Assembly (NCBI RefSeq): GCF_000427825.1
Contig: NZ_KE386593.1
Coordinates: 723,847-787,846, forward strand
Reading direction: 5' to 3'
Origin: Thermocrispum municipale DSM 44069
GTDB taxonomy: Bacteria > Actinomycetota > Actinomycetes > Mycobacteriales > Pseudonocardiaceae
Length of the DNA: 64,000 nt
Shown: positions 55,018 to 63,926 of the stretch, in pieces
Position numbering within the stretch: position 1 is the stretch's first letter
How the letters are laid out: every line of letters begins with the position of its first letter
The notes under the pieces: model-generated
What the model was told of the DNA's origin: nothing
Seen by the model: only the letters and a program-made list of their open reading frames with translations
The model's database searches: none
Program-made: the position numbers and the translations under genes

Positions 55018-56209
55018 CGTCGCGATGGGGGAAATGGGAGCCCGGTCGGGGGATCCTTTCGACATCGCTGCCGCCGTGATGGCGTTTGTGGTGACGGTCA
55101 TGGCTATGAGCGCTTTCGCGGCGTACAACGTGGTCGGAGTAGGTGCAGCGATCGCCGCGGTGCTGGTACAAGCCCCTGCGGCATTGCTGGTCGGGCTCCG
55201 CAAGCGTCGGCCGCACCTGCTGGCGGCCGTGCTGCTCGTCGTCACCGTTGCGCTGCTCGGATTGGCGCTTGCGGGGGATACGGCGGATCGCCTGATGCGA
55301 AGCGTGCTGGTGCTCGTTCCGGTGATCACCCCTGTCGCTGCCTACGCCGCAGTGGCCTATTCGAGCCATCCGCGGCGGGTCGCGCCGGTGTTACTGGCGT
55401 TGTTCGTGGTGGCCGCGCGCCCATGGGATCCGGATCCAGCGGTGATCACGGTAGCCGGAGTGCTGATCGGCCTACCGGTGATGCTCGGCCTGTACGTGGC
55501 GGCCCGTCGCAGGCTGATCGCCGAGCTGACTGCGCGGGCGGAGCAGGCGGAGCGGGAGCAGGAGATGATGGCCGCGCGGGCGAGGGCGGACGAGCGGGCC
55601 AGGCTGGCAGAAGAGATGCACGAGGTCGTGACCGACCGGGTGCGTCAGATGCTCGCCAGCGCCGAGAGGCTGACCGGGGAGCCCGCGAGGCAACTGGCCG
55701 AAGCGGGCCGGCAGGTACTTGCCGAGCTGGAGGACTTGGTCGCCGCTCTGCGCGCAGACATCCCTGGCGATCAGGCAGCGGTCGCGGCGCCGTCGCTCGA
55801 GCAGTTGACGGAGGAATCCGCTTCCGTCGGGCTGCCGGTGGAGCTGGTGCGCGACGGTGACGTCGATGACCTGTCACCTGCGGTACTGCGTACGGTCCAA
55901 CGCGTGGTGCAAGAGTCCTTGACGAACGTGCGCAAGCACGCGGCCGGCGCCAGTACACAGGTGCGAGTCAGCCGGTACGACGGTCGCGTGCGCGTCGTCG
56001 TACGCAACGCCCCGTCCGGCTCACGAGCAGTGGACGCTGAGCTCGCCGCCACTGGTTCGGGGCTTGGTCTGCAAGGGTTGCGACATCGCGTCGAGCTGGT
56101 CGGCGGCACGTTGCGTGCCGGCCGGGAGCCGGACGGAGGGTTCGCCGTCGATGCGGTCCTGCCCGACTACGTGCCTGCTCGTGCCGCCGAAGAAGGGCGC
56201 GAGCAATGA
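55010..56209 (+). CDS. Sensor histidine kinase (NarL/DesK type)
   Basis: A 399-residue kinase with about six membrane helices (residues about 20-165), a coiled-coil, the phosphoacceptor region LAEEMHEVVTDRVRQMLASA (His204) and a C-terminal HATPase_c domain with the N-box VVQESLTNVRKHA and the G-box TGSGLGLQGLRHRVELVGG. The membrane part resembles that of the first kinase, suggesting an old duplication. The ATG at 55010 overlaps the first kinase stop by 8 nt, and its stop overlaps the regulator ATG (ATGA), so all three are one unit. Confidence 0.88.
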   Translation: MGDVAMGEMGARSGDPFDIAAAVMAFVVTVMAMSAFAAYNVVGVGAAIAAVLVQAPAALLVGLRKRRPHLLAAVLLVVTVALLGLALAGDTADRLMRSVLVLVPVITPVAAYAAVAYSSHPRRVAPVLLALFVVAARPWDPDPAVITVAGVLIGLPVMLGLYVAARRRLIAELTARAEQAEREQEMMAARARADERARLAEEMHEVVTDRVRQMLASAERLTGEPARQLAEAGRQVLAELEDLVAALRADIPGDQAAVAAPSLEQLTEESASVGLPVELVRDGDVDDLSPAVLRTVQRVVQESLTNVRKHAAGASTQVRVSRYDGRVRVVVRNAPSGSRAVDAELAATGSGLGLQGLRHRVELVGGTLRAGREPDGGFAVDAVLPDYVPARAAEEGREQ

Positions 56210-56862
56210 TCCGGGTGCTCACCGTGGACGACGAGCCGATGGTGTGCGCGCACCTCGGCACGATCCTCGGGTCCGCGGACGACATCGACGTGGTGGCGTC
56301 CGCGCACGACGGGCAGGCCGCCGTGGAGGCGGTCCGTCAACACCGGCCGGATGTCGTCCTGATGGACCTGCGTATGCCGGTCATGGACGGGTTGGTCGCC
56401 ACCGCGCGCATCCGTGACATGCCCGAACCGCCGGTGATCGTCGTGCTCACCACGTTCGACGCCGACGATTACGTGTTGCGCGCACTCCGGGCGGGGGCAG
56501 CAGGCTTTCTGGTCAAATCCACTCCGCCGGAGGACCTCATCGATCTGGTGCGGGTCGCGGCCAACGGGCAAACCGTGTTGTCTCCGCAAGCGGCCCGGCG
56601 CCTGCTGACCGCGTCGTCTGACGACGAACGTCACCGCCGGCGCGCACGTCAGCTGGTGAGCGGGCTGACCGAGCGGGAGGTCGAGGTATTGCGATGCCTC
56701 GGTGAGGGTTTGTCCAACGCCCAGATCGCTCGCAGCCTGCACTTGTCCGAAACGACCGTGAAGAGTTACGTCTCGCGCATGCTCGTGAAGCTGGAGTGTG
56801 CCAACCGGACCCAAGCCGGTCTGCTCGCCTACGACGCCGGGCTGGTGAAGCGCACGGAGTGA
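56206..56862 (+). CDS. NarL/FixJ family response regulator
   Basis: A 218-residue regulator. The receiver domain (1-120) has the acidic pair DDE, the phosphoacceptor Asp54 in VVLMDLRMPVMDG, the Thr of VVLTTFDADDY and the Lys of GFLVKST. The LuxR-type helix-turn-helix (about 150-215) shows LTEREVEVLRCLGEGLSNAQIA, then LSETTVKSYVSRML. It is the output of the two kinases upstream; its targets are not apparent. Confidence 0.93.
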   Translation: MIRVLTVDDEPMVCAHLGTILGSADDIDVVASAHDGQAAVEAVRQHRPDVVLMDLRMPVMDGLVATARIRDMPEPPVIVVLTTFDADDYVLRALRAGAAGFLVKSTPPEDLIDLVRVAANGQTVLSPQAARRLLTASSDDERHRRRARQLVSGLTEREVEVLRCLGEGLSNAQIARSLHLSETTVKSYVSRMLVKLECANRTQAGLLAYDAGLVKRTE

Positions 56863-56866
56863 CCGG

Positions 56867-57742
56867 TCAGGTGGCGGACTCGCCGGTGGCGATGTCTTCA
56901 CCCGCGCGCCAGAACTGCGTGCAGCTCCACAAGGCCGTGACCAGGAGCACGGAGCCGCCGACGAACAGAACGTTCGTGAAAATCGTCGCCTCCGCGATGT
57001 CCTCGGCGTCGCCGAACTCCTCGGGCGGCAAGAGTTCCAGGTGCAGCCAGACGAACGCGGTCCAGGCCAGCGCCAGCGTCGCAGTTCCGCACAACCACAA
57101 ATCCCACCGCCACCGGTAGAAATACCAGCGCCAGAACGCTTGCGGCTTCGGATTAGGGCGGCCACCGTGCTTGCGCAGCCAGCGCGCGTAGAACGTCTTC
57201 CGGACCAGTGAACCCAACACGACGCCGTCCACCGCGGCCAGGATCGTGCCCCACAACAGCCAGGTGAAGAAAATCTCCGAGTCCCAGTCCATCGTCACGG
57301 GCAACCCGAACAAGGCAACGGTGAGCGCTGCGAGTGCGACGGCCCACGCCACGTGCAGCGGTGTCGACAGCATCCGAATCCGTGACTCGAACGTGCCGCC
57401 CGGCTGATCCGGCGCCAGCTCGCGTGTGCTCACGCCGATGGAACCACGTCGGGTGTACTCCAGGCTCCACATCGCGCACAGCAGCACCATGCCGCCGATG
57501 GCCAGCCAGTACGGGTTGTTGATCACCTCGACGAAGCCGTTCGACAGGTCGGCGTAGGTTCCGTCGGAGTGCCAGGAGATCAGCATCAGGGCGCCGGGCA
57601 CGAGCGTGGAGAAAAAGAACAGCACGCACAGCACGAACGTCAGCCACCACCACTTGGTGGGGCGGGACGACCCGCCGCCGAGCCTCCCGCGCTTTGCCAT
57701 GATCCGGAAGCCGATTTCGTTGCCAGGACTGGGACGTCCCAT
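56867..57742 (-). CDS. Unknown polytopic membrane protein
   Basis: A 291-residue protein with about six predicted helices: residues about 30-53, 78-94, 128-148, 160-180, 217-237 and 257-277. It has a basic N-terminus and an Arg/Trp-rich loop FWRWYFYRWRWDLW before the fifth helix. No family was recognised. The ATG at 57742 has AAAGGAAC upstream; the frame is open further, but without a ribosome site. It converges with the response regulator gene, 4 nt apart. Confidence 0.75.
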   Translation of the reverse strand: MGRPSPGNEIGFRIMAKRGRLGGGSSRPTKWWWLTFVLCVLFFFSTLVPGALMLISWHSDGTYADLSNGFVEVINNPYWLAIGGMVLLCAMWSLEYTRRGSIGVSTRELAPDQPGGTFESRIRMLSTPLHVAWAVALAALTVALFGLPVTMDWDSEIFFTWLLWGTILAAVDGVVLGSLVRKTFYARWLRKHGGRPNPKPQAFWRWYFYRWRWDLWLCGTATLALAWTAFVWLHLELLPPEEFGDAEDIAEATIFTNVLFVGGSVLLVTALWSCTQFWRAGEDIATGESAT

Positions 57743-57863
57743 CGCGTTCCTTTCGCCCGGCACACGATGTGCGAGAAAGATCAACGAGTGCAGCGTATGC
57801 GATCGCCGCCGTTCGCGCGTCGACACGGCCGAGGCGCCGCGTGAGCTGGCGTGGGTGCCGTAG

Positions 57864-59325
57864 TCACGAAATGTTCAGGAACAGACTGAGCACGGCGACC
57901 GTAGTGGCGATGATGGTCAGCGCGAACAGAGTGCGCTGAAGTCGCAAATTCGACACGGCTTCGCGAAGTTGTGACGATGCGCTGATGCTCGCCGTCGTCG
58001 ATGACGTGTCTGGACAAAATCCGAATCTGCTGACGAATGGACTCCGCGACCGACGCCGGGGAATCGGTTCCCTCATTCCCTCCCGTGGCGCGACCACGGT
58101 TCACCGCAACGCTGGTCGATTCGAGCTGGGAGAACGATCTCGGGGGATCGATCGCGAGCCGCTCCAAATGACGACAGACACTGGTGACGTCCACTCCGTC
58201 GCGCATGATGTAGCGGTCGAGGGCTTTCGCGGTCGCGATCGGCCGCCGACTCCGCACGGCGCGTTCGCGAAAGCTGCCGACCTCCGCCGCGTAGCTTTCC
58301 AGCAGTCTAACGACCGTCAGCCAGGAGAACAGTGGGCCAAATCGGTCGACAACTTTGTCCGATATCGCCGACGACAAATTCTCGGACTTGGCTCCGGGAG
58401 GCGCGACGTCGTCAATGCTCGCGGCGAACAGAAGAACTTCTTTCTGGTCGGAAAATCTGCTCTGCTCGATGGAGAAGAACCAGGGCGAGTTGCCCTCCTC
58501 GTCCCTTCTGCGGCTGCGCCACGCTCCTCGACTCCGATAGATGTCCAGCACCCCGAGCGGCGGGTAGTCCTCGGCGAACGGCTTCCGCCCCTTCGTCACG
58601 TAACCCCGGCCGACTGGTCTCGGCACGGCGTCGCCGCTGGAGAACTTGCCCGGCAATCTGGCGGTGAACCACTCCTCGCAGGCGTGCTCGATCTGCTTCA
58701 CGCGCTCCATGCAGCGCAGCCGCTTGTGTTCAAGCAGCGCCGGTTGCGCATCGCCGTCGTGCTTCCTCCGCTTCGCCCACGCCATGAGCTTCCGAACGCG
58801 GCCCGAGGGTCGCTCGGCGACTGGCTGGGGTTCTTCCTCGGTCGCCAAGGATTTCGACTGAAGAAGCTCGGTCAAATCCCCCGCCGACCCGTTGATGACG
58901 AAAGTGGCCGTCAATATCGTCAGGTCAGGGCAGGGAGTGTGCACATCGATTTCCACGTAGTCGACGGGCGACGGGAGCGTGTCAGTGGCTTGAAAGTCCA
59001 GCGTGTTCGGCACGTCATTCCGTGAACCCGTTCGGTGAACTTTCGCGAACGGTTTGCGCTCCCGGCCGAGCAAGCGCTGTCGATCGCGCGCGATTTGAGT
59101 GATCAGGTCCGCCTTGTCGTCGGTGTGTAGGAAAGGAAAGTCTTGAATCGCCCGGTAGAGTTGCTCGGCCGTCGCAGGGGTATATGCCTCGGACAGTATC
59201 AATGCTCCGAAATGGACCCGTTCGTCCGGTTTGAGCTGGAACTGCTCGTGTTGGCCGGTGTGTGAGGCGGCGCGGAGATTGCGAAAGAAGGAAGCTGCCT
59301 GCTCGTACCGCCACTTGTTGCTCAC
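57864..59325 (-). CDS. Unknown protein with C-terminal membrane anchor, apparent frameshift
   Basis: From the GTG at 59325 (GGGGAGG upstream) a frame encodes about 400 residues of an unrecognised mostly soluble protein (YEQAASFFRNLRAAS, VDYVEIDVHTPCPDLTILTA). Around 57985-58097 coding character moves to the +1 frame, which reads ASSQLREAVSNLRLQRTLFA and then a hydrophobic anchor TIIATTVAVLSLFL before a TGA at 57864. The first frame instead runs on to 57781 as a basic, His/Arg-rich tail that looks out of frame. A one-base change near the TTTT run around 58015 would join them into a tail-anchored protein of about 487 residues. Confidence 0.6.
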
Positions 59326-59868
59326 GGCCTCCCCTTCCCGGTCGAACGAACGTGACTATGAAGTTGCCACAACTCGACCGATTTCGGCTGGGAATGTCGA
59401 CTTCGCGCCAGTTCGAGCCGACAGGTGGCACGGTTGTCCCTCATACAGCCGACCGGCGGGTGCTTCGCCGGGGTGACGGTCCGGCGGCGCGGGTCCAGGT
59501 GGGCTGACGGCCCGCTCCCTCACGGAGTTGTGAATCCCGGCGGGCCAGGGGTTTCCGCGACCTGAGCTGCGAACGTCCGAGCGTGGCGGCCTTCTCCTGC
59601 GTCGCCGTCGACGCCCAGTTCATGGCGGACTCCGCGCTCGTGGTGGAACTGTTCGCCTGAGTGTCGGTTCCGCCCGCTAGATTCCATGATCGACTTGTCG
59701 GTGGATGCGCGCCGGAAAGCCGCGGCCGGACAAGTCGGAGTGGGCGGCGGATGCGCGCCGGAAAGTCGGCCTGCGCGGACGCGCGTCGGCCATCAACGGG
59801 ACAACACGGAGTGAGGCTGTGCGGATACCGAAGACCTCGAGGTTCGAGCTCGTCGCGGGGAGCCGCCG
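59326..59868. other. Gene-poor stretch
   Basis: No convincing gene in about 540 nt. A 17-bp direct repeat GGATGCGCGCCGGAAAG lies at 59703 and 59749, 46 bp apart. GGGGAG near 59855 is the ribosome site of the next gene. Confidence 0.5.
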
Positions 59869-60630
59869 ATGATGGGTCGCACCCACGCGCTGACCGGATG
59901 GTGCGCGGGTCTCGTGGTCGCTCCCATGGTCGGCGCGGAGGGCGCCCACCAAGCGGTCGCCTTCGCCACGGTCACGTCCGGGTTCGCGCTGCTGCCGGAC
60001 CTCGACCACCCCGGTGCCAGTGCGTCCCGCCTGCTCGGGCCGATCACCAAAGCCGTCTCGTGGCTGCTGCGCAAAGCGTCCGCCGGTCTCTACGCGCTGA
60101 CCAAAGGGCCGCGCGACGAGGACTGCAAGGGCACGCACCGCCACCTGTCGCACACCGTCGTGTTCGCGGTCCTGCTCGGTCTGCTCACCGCGGTGGGCAC
60201 CGAGAAGGGCGGCCCGTGGGCTGTCGCCGGGGTTGCGATCTTCGCCCTGCTCCTGGCCGAGGATGCGCTGGGTGACTGGCTCCTACCGGTGGCGGCCGCG
60301 GCGGTGACCTGGTGGGCGACCTCGACCCCGGACGGTCTCGGCGAACTCGCGCCGCTCGCCGGCTGGCTGGGCTACGCGGTGGCGGTCGGGTGCATCGTGC
60401 ACTGCCTCGGCGACGCGCTCACCAAGTCCGGCTGCCCGTTCCTGTGGCCGATCCCGATCCGGGGCGAGACCTGGTACGAGATCCGCCCGCCGAAGGCGCT
60501 GCGCTTCCGCACCAACGGTCCGGCCGAGAACTGGGTGATGGTGCCGGTGTTCTCGATCCTGGCTGTGGCCCTGCTCCCCGGCGCCACGGATTACGCGCTC
60601 GATGTGGCCGCACAGGTGGTGGGTCGCTAG
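59869..60630 (+). CDS. YdjM-like membrane-bound metal-dependent hydrolase
   Basis: A 253-residue inner-membrane protein with about six helices. Conserved His/Asp motifs of the YdjM/DUF457 group are GRTHALTGWCAG, LLPDLDHPGASASR, THRHLSHTVVF and VHCLGDALTKSGCP, which form a probable metal site near the membrane. Escherichia coli YdjM is LexA-controlled; the function is unknown. A start at the first of two adjacent ATG codons is assumed. Confidence 0.88.
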   Translation: MMGRTHALTGWCAGLVVAPMVGAEGAHQAVAFATVTSGFALLPDLDHPGASASRLLGPITKAVSWLLRKASAGLYALTKGPRDEDCKGTHRHLSHTVVFAVLLGLLTAVGTEKGGPWAVAGVAIFALLLAEDALGDWLLPVAAAAVTWWATSTPDGLGELAPLAGWLGYAVAVGCIVHCLGDALTKSGCPFLWPIPIRGETWYEIRPPKALRFRTNGPAENWVMVPVFSILAVALLPGATDYALDVAAQVVGR

Positions 60631-61127
60631 TTCGACAGTCGCGGATAGGCCTTTTCGAGCGCTTCGGTCGCCGCCTGGCAGGACTCTTCGTCGTCGGACT
60701 TCCACGACTCGGCGATGGCCAGCAAGTAGTGCTGATCGTCCAGCGGGACCGCCACCGAGCAGCCGGTGCTCGGACGGGTCTGCAGTGCTTCCTTGCCCGC
60801 CACCGTGACCTTCTCCGCGTCCTCGTCGCCGCCCATCGCGCTGGACTGATGGATGGACAGCAGCAGGTACGCCTTGCCTTCGCCGGCGCCGTACCGGCAC
60901 GCGGGCAGCGAGTTCTGCTGTTCCCCACTCGCGGTGAGTTCGTCCGTCGTGATCGGTTTCATCGCCTGCGACGCCTCGTCCACGGTCAGCAGCTTGCAGA
61001 CCTCTTCGGGCTTCATCGACAGATAGTCCTTGTCGCCGCCTTCACCGGTCGCCCCGTCCGACCCCTGACCGCACGCGGCCAGGGCTGCCAGGAGTCCGCT
61101 CATGGTGAGCAATCGCAGTGTGCGCAT
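60627..61127 (-). CDS. DUF3558-like lipoprotein
   Basis: A 166-residue lipoprotein. The signal peptide ends in the lipobox LAAC (Cys21), followed by a Gly/Ser linker and a domain with VCKLLTVDEASQAM, LPACRYGAGEG and STGCSVAV, the Cys pattern of DUF3558-type actinobacterial lipoproteins of unknown function. The ATG at 61127 directly precedes the signal peptide, and a TACAGT -10 lies 8 nt upstream on the minus strand. It converges with the YdjM-like gene with a 4-nt overlap of the ends. Confidence 0.85.
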   Translation of the reverse strand: MRTLRLLTMSGLLAALAACGQGSDGATGEGGDKDYLSMKPEEVCKLLTVDEASQAMKPITTDELTASGEQQNSLPACRYGAGEGKAYLLLSIHQSSAMGGDEDAEKVTVAGKEALQTRPSTGCSVAVPLDDQHYLLAIAESWKSDDEESCQAATEALEKAYPRLSN

Positions 61128-61135
61128 GAGACCGC

Positions 61136-61141
61136 ACTGTA
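61136..61141 (-). promoter_or_regulatory. -10 hexamer of the lipoprotein gene
   Basis: TACAGT on the minus strand ends 8 nt before the ATG at 61127. Confidence 0.4.
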
Positions 61142-61188
61142 GACATTCCCGCGCTGCCAACCCAGCCCCGCTGCCCTCGTGTCCGGGT

Positions 61189-61250
61189 GAACCACGGCAT
61201 AGGTGACTCACGTGCCGTGCTCGAACCGCGGCACAGGTGACCCACGGCCC
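61189..61250. repeat. Two imperfect 34-bp direct repeats
   Basis: GAACC(A/G)CGGCA(T/C)AGGTGAC(T/C)CACG occurs at 61189 and 61223, just left of the insertion sequence. Confidence 0.5.
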
Positions 61251-61295
61251 GCACGATCCCGCAAGTCCGCGGGTCGGCGACCGAGCCCGCCTAGG

Positions 61296-62377
61296 TGTCG
61301 TGACTCGTGAGGTTGTGGACGGCGTGTTGGGTTGATTGTGGGGAGGGCCTCCGGGCGGAGTGGGTGTTGCGACGCATCCACTACCAGTCCTGGAGGTCCT
61401 CGATGGGTCACGCTAACGCACGTACGACGGTGTATGCCCGGCAGTTGATGGTGCAGCGTTATCAGGCGGGGTGGCCGCCGGCGCGGATTGCTGAGCAGCT
61501 CGGGGTGGCGCGATCCACGGTCTACAAGTGGCTGGCGCGGCACCGGGAGGAGGGCGAGGCCGGGTTGGTCGATCGTTCCTCCCGCCCGCATCGCAGCCCC
61601 ACCCGCCTGCCCGTGGAGACCGAAGCCGCGATCCTGGCGTTGCGGCAGCAGTGCCATCGGGGTGCGGTGTTCCTCGCTGGGCAGCTCGGGCTAGTGGCCT
61701 CCACCGTCGGTCGTGTCCTGCGTCGTCGGGACGTACCACCGTTGTCGGCGATCGACCCGATCACCGGGATGTCGGTGCGGCGGCGGCATTCGGGCATCCG
61801 CTACGAACGCCGCGCCCCGGGCGAGCTACTGCACATCGACGTCAAGAAACTCGGGCGAGTGCCTGACGGCGGCGGCTGGCGGGTGCACGGCCGCAGCGAG
61901 CAGGTCCGCGGCCGCGGTATCGGCTACGACTACCTGCACGTCGCCATCGACGACCACACCCGCCTGGCCTACGTCGAAGCCCTGCCCGACGAACGCGACA
62001 CCACCGCCGCCGCGTTCCTGCACCGCGCCGTGGCCTGGTTCCGCCACCACGGCATCACCGTGCTGCGAATCCTGACCGACAACGCCCTGGTCTACCGCCG
62101 CGGCACCTGCTGGGCCGCGGTCTGCACCGCCCTCGGGCTGCGCCGCCGCTACATCAAACCCGGCCGCCCCTGGACCAACGGCAAAGCCGAACGCTTCCAC
62201 CGCACCCTGCTCACCGAATTCGCCTACGCCCAGCCCTGGACCTCCAACACCCACCGCCTGACAGCCTTGCCCACCTGGGTCCAGCACTACAACACTGAAC
62301 GCCCACACTCCGCCCTACAAGGCCACCCACCCATCAGCCGACTGCCCTGACCCTCCACAACGTCTCAGGTCACGACA
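61296..62377 (+). mobile_element. IS481-type insertion sequence, 1082 bp, with CCTAGG target duplication
   Basis: The terminal inverted repeats begin TGTCGTGAC at 61296 and end GTCACGACA at 62377, and stay similar for about 24 bp (left TGTCGTGACTCGTGAGGTTG, right complement TGTCGTGACCTGAGACGTTG). Both ends are flanked by CCTAGG (61290-61295 and 62378-62383), a likely 6-bp target duplication. The transposase gene between them is intact. Confidence 0.88.
61403..62350 (+). CDS. IS481 family transposase
   Basis: A 315-residue DDE transposase. It has an N-terminal helix-turn-helix (WPPARIAEQLGVARSTVYKWLARH), then the integrase core with the catalytic acids in LLHIDVKKLG, the AIDDHTRLAYVE region, ILTDNALVYR and the Glu of RPWTNGKAERFHRTL. 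The end TERPHSALQGHPPISRL is characteristic. The ATG has GGAGG upstream. It looks complete, so the element may still be mobile. Confidence 0.93.
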   Translation: MGHANARTTVYARQLMVQRYQAGWPPARIAEQLGVARSTVYKWLARHREEGEAGLVDRSSRPHRSPTRLPVETEAAILALRQQCHRGAVFLAGQLGLVASTVGRVLRRRDVPPLSAIDPITGMSVRRRHSGIRYERRAPGELLHIDVKKLGRVPDGGGWRVHGRSEQVRGRGIGYDYLHVAIDDHTRLAYVEALPDERDTTAAAFLHRAVAWFRHHGITVLRILTDNALVYRRGTCWAAVCTALGLRRRYIKPGRPWTNGKAERFHRTLLTEFAYAQPWTSNTHRLTALPTWVQHYNTERPHSALQGHPPISRLP

Positions 62378-62378
62378 C

Positions 62379-63926
62379 CTAGGCGACCGTCTCGAACGCG
62401 CTCATCATGGCCATGTCCTCGTGCTCGAGGTTGTGGCAATGCAGCATGTACCGGCCGGTGTAGCCGGTGAACCGCACCGCGACGTCCACGTACTCGGCCG
62501 GCCGCACGTCGACGGTGTCCTTCCAGCCCCGGTCGAACTCGCCGGGCGGGTGACCGCCGCGGCTGACGATCTGGAACGGCGCCAGGTGGATGTGCACCGG
62601 ATGGTGCAGGTCGCTGTAGAACCGCCACACCTCGAGCTCACCCAGCCGGGGGCGGGCGTCCATCCGGTCCGGGTCGAACGGCCGGTTGTTGATCGTCCAC
62701 CCCTCGTGCCCTTTGAACCGGCCACGGGTGAAGTGCCACGTGCGGCGGCGCACCGCCTTGGTCGGGTCCAGCTTCTCGATCGGCACCAAGCGGTTGGGGA
62801 TCCGGCTGTCGTCGGCCACCTTGCGGCCCACCACGAACGCCATCACCTGCGCGGTCGACCCGTTGCCGAAGTCGTTGCGCAACACGATCCGGGTTCCTGG
62901 GCGCACGCCGGAGAAGTCGACGACGACATCGCTGCGCTCGGCGGGCGACAGGTCGATGTAGTCGTGCTTCACCGGACGGTCGAGCAGTCCGAGGTCGGAG
63001 CCGATCTGCACGAACGACGCCCCGCCGTCCAGCCGCAACCGATAGCGGCGCGCGTTCGAGGCGTTCAACAGGCGGAAGCGGTACCGCGCGGCGTCGACCT
63101 CCAGCACCGGCCACGGCGCACCGTTGACCAGGACGACGTCGCCCACGACGCCTTCCATGTAGTCGGGGAGCACGCCGGGGGTGTGGCGCAGGCTCTGGTC
63201 GATGGCCGGATAGCGGAAGCGACCGTCCCCGTCGAACGCGCGGTCGCAGATCATCAGCGGGATGTCCCGCTCGTCGCGCGGCAGCGGCAACTCGTCCTCC
63301 ACCTCGTCGTGCACCAGGTGGAAGCCCGCCAGTCCGTACCACACCTGCGGGCCGGTGAAGTCCATCCGGTGATCGTGGTACCAGAGCGTCGCCGCGGGCT
63401 GCTTGAGCGGATAGACGTAGTCACGCGACCCCTTGCTGACGTCGCCGAGGGGATGGCCGCCGTGGCCGGTGTAATCGGCGGTGCGCGCGCCTTCGGGCAG
63501 GATCAGATCGGTCGGGAAGCCGTCGTGCTCGGCAGGCGTGTGACCACCGTGCAGGTGCACGACCGTCGGCACGTCGAGCTTGTTGTGGTGCGTCACCACC
63601 GTGCGACGACCCGAGCGGGAGCGGATCGTCGGGCCGGGGAAGGTGCCGTCGTAGCCGAACACCGGCGTCGGCCTGCCCGGCAGGATCTCCACGTCGGCCA
63701 CCCGCTGGGTGATCTCGTAGTAGTCGGTCGTCGCGTCGCTGCGCACCGGCTTCTTCACCTCGGGCACCGGCAGCGGAACGGTGAACGGCTTCGGCAGCGG
63801 CGCCTCGCTGGTCAGCAGCTCGGCGGTCTGCTCGATGCCCTCGCTGCGGCCACACGACGGCAACGTCACCGCGGCGATGCCCAGCGCGGACAGTGCCAGG
63901 AAATTCCGGCGCGACAGCGAGCTCAT
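62379..63926 (-). CDS. Tat-exported multicopper oxidase
   Basis: A 515-residue three-domain copper oxidase of the CotA/phenoxazinone-synthase type. The Tat signal is SRRNFLALSALG, followed by LPSCGRS, which could also be a lipobox. All four copper-binding segments are visible: HLHGGHT, WYHDHRMD, HPVHIHLAPF and YMLHCHNLEHEDMAMM, the last with the type 1 Cys, His and axial Met. It oxidises phenolic or metal substrates with reduction of O2 to water. The stop codon TAG lies inside the CCTAGG duplication of the neighbouring insertion sequence, so the gene is intact. The ATG overlaps the stop of the gene upstream (ATGA). Confidence 0.94.
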   Translation of the reverse strand: MSSLSRRNFLALSALGIAAVTLPSCGRSEGIEQTAELLTSEAPLPKPFTVPLPVPEVKKPVRSDATTDYYEITQRVADVEILPGRPTPVFGYDGTFPGPTIRSRSGRRTVVTHHNKLDVPTVVHLHGGHTPAEHDGFPTDLILPEGARTADYTGHGGHPLGDVSKGSRDYVYPLKQPAATLWYHDHRMDFTGPQVWYGLAGFHLVHDEVEDELPLPRDERDIPLMICDRAFDGDGRFRYPAIDQSLRHTPGVLPDYMEGVVGDVVLVNGAPWPVLEVDAARYRFRLLNASNARRYRLRLDGGASFVQIGSDLGLLDRPVKHDYIDLSPAERSDVVVDFSGVRPGTRIVLRNDFGNGSTAQVMAFVVGRKVADDSRIPNRLVPIEKLDPTKAVRRRTWHFTRGRFKGHEGWTINNRPFDPDRMDARPRLGELEVWRFYSDLHHPVHIHLAPFQIVSRGGHPPGEFDRGWKDTVDVRPAEYVDVAVRFTGYTGRYMLHCHNLEHEDMAMMSAFETVA

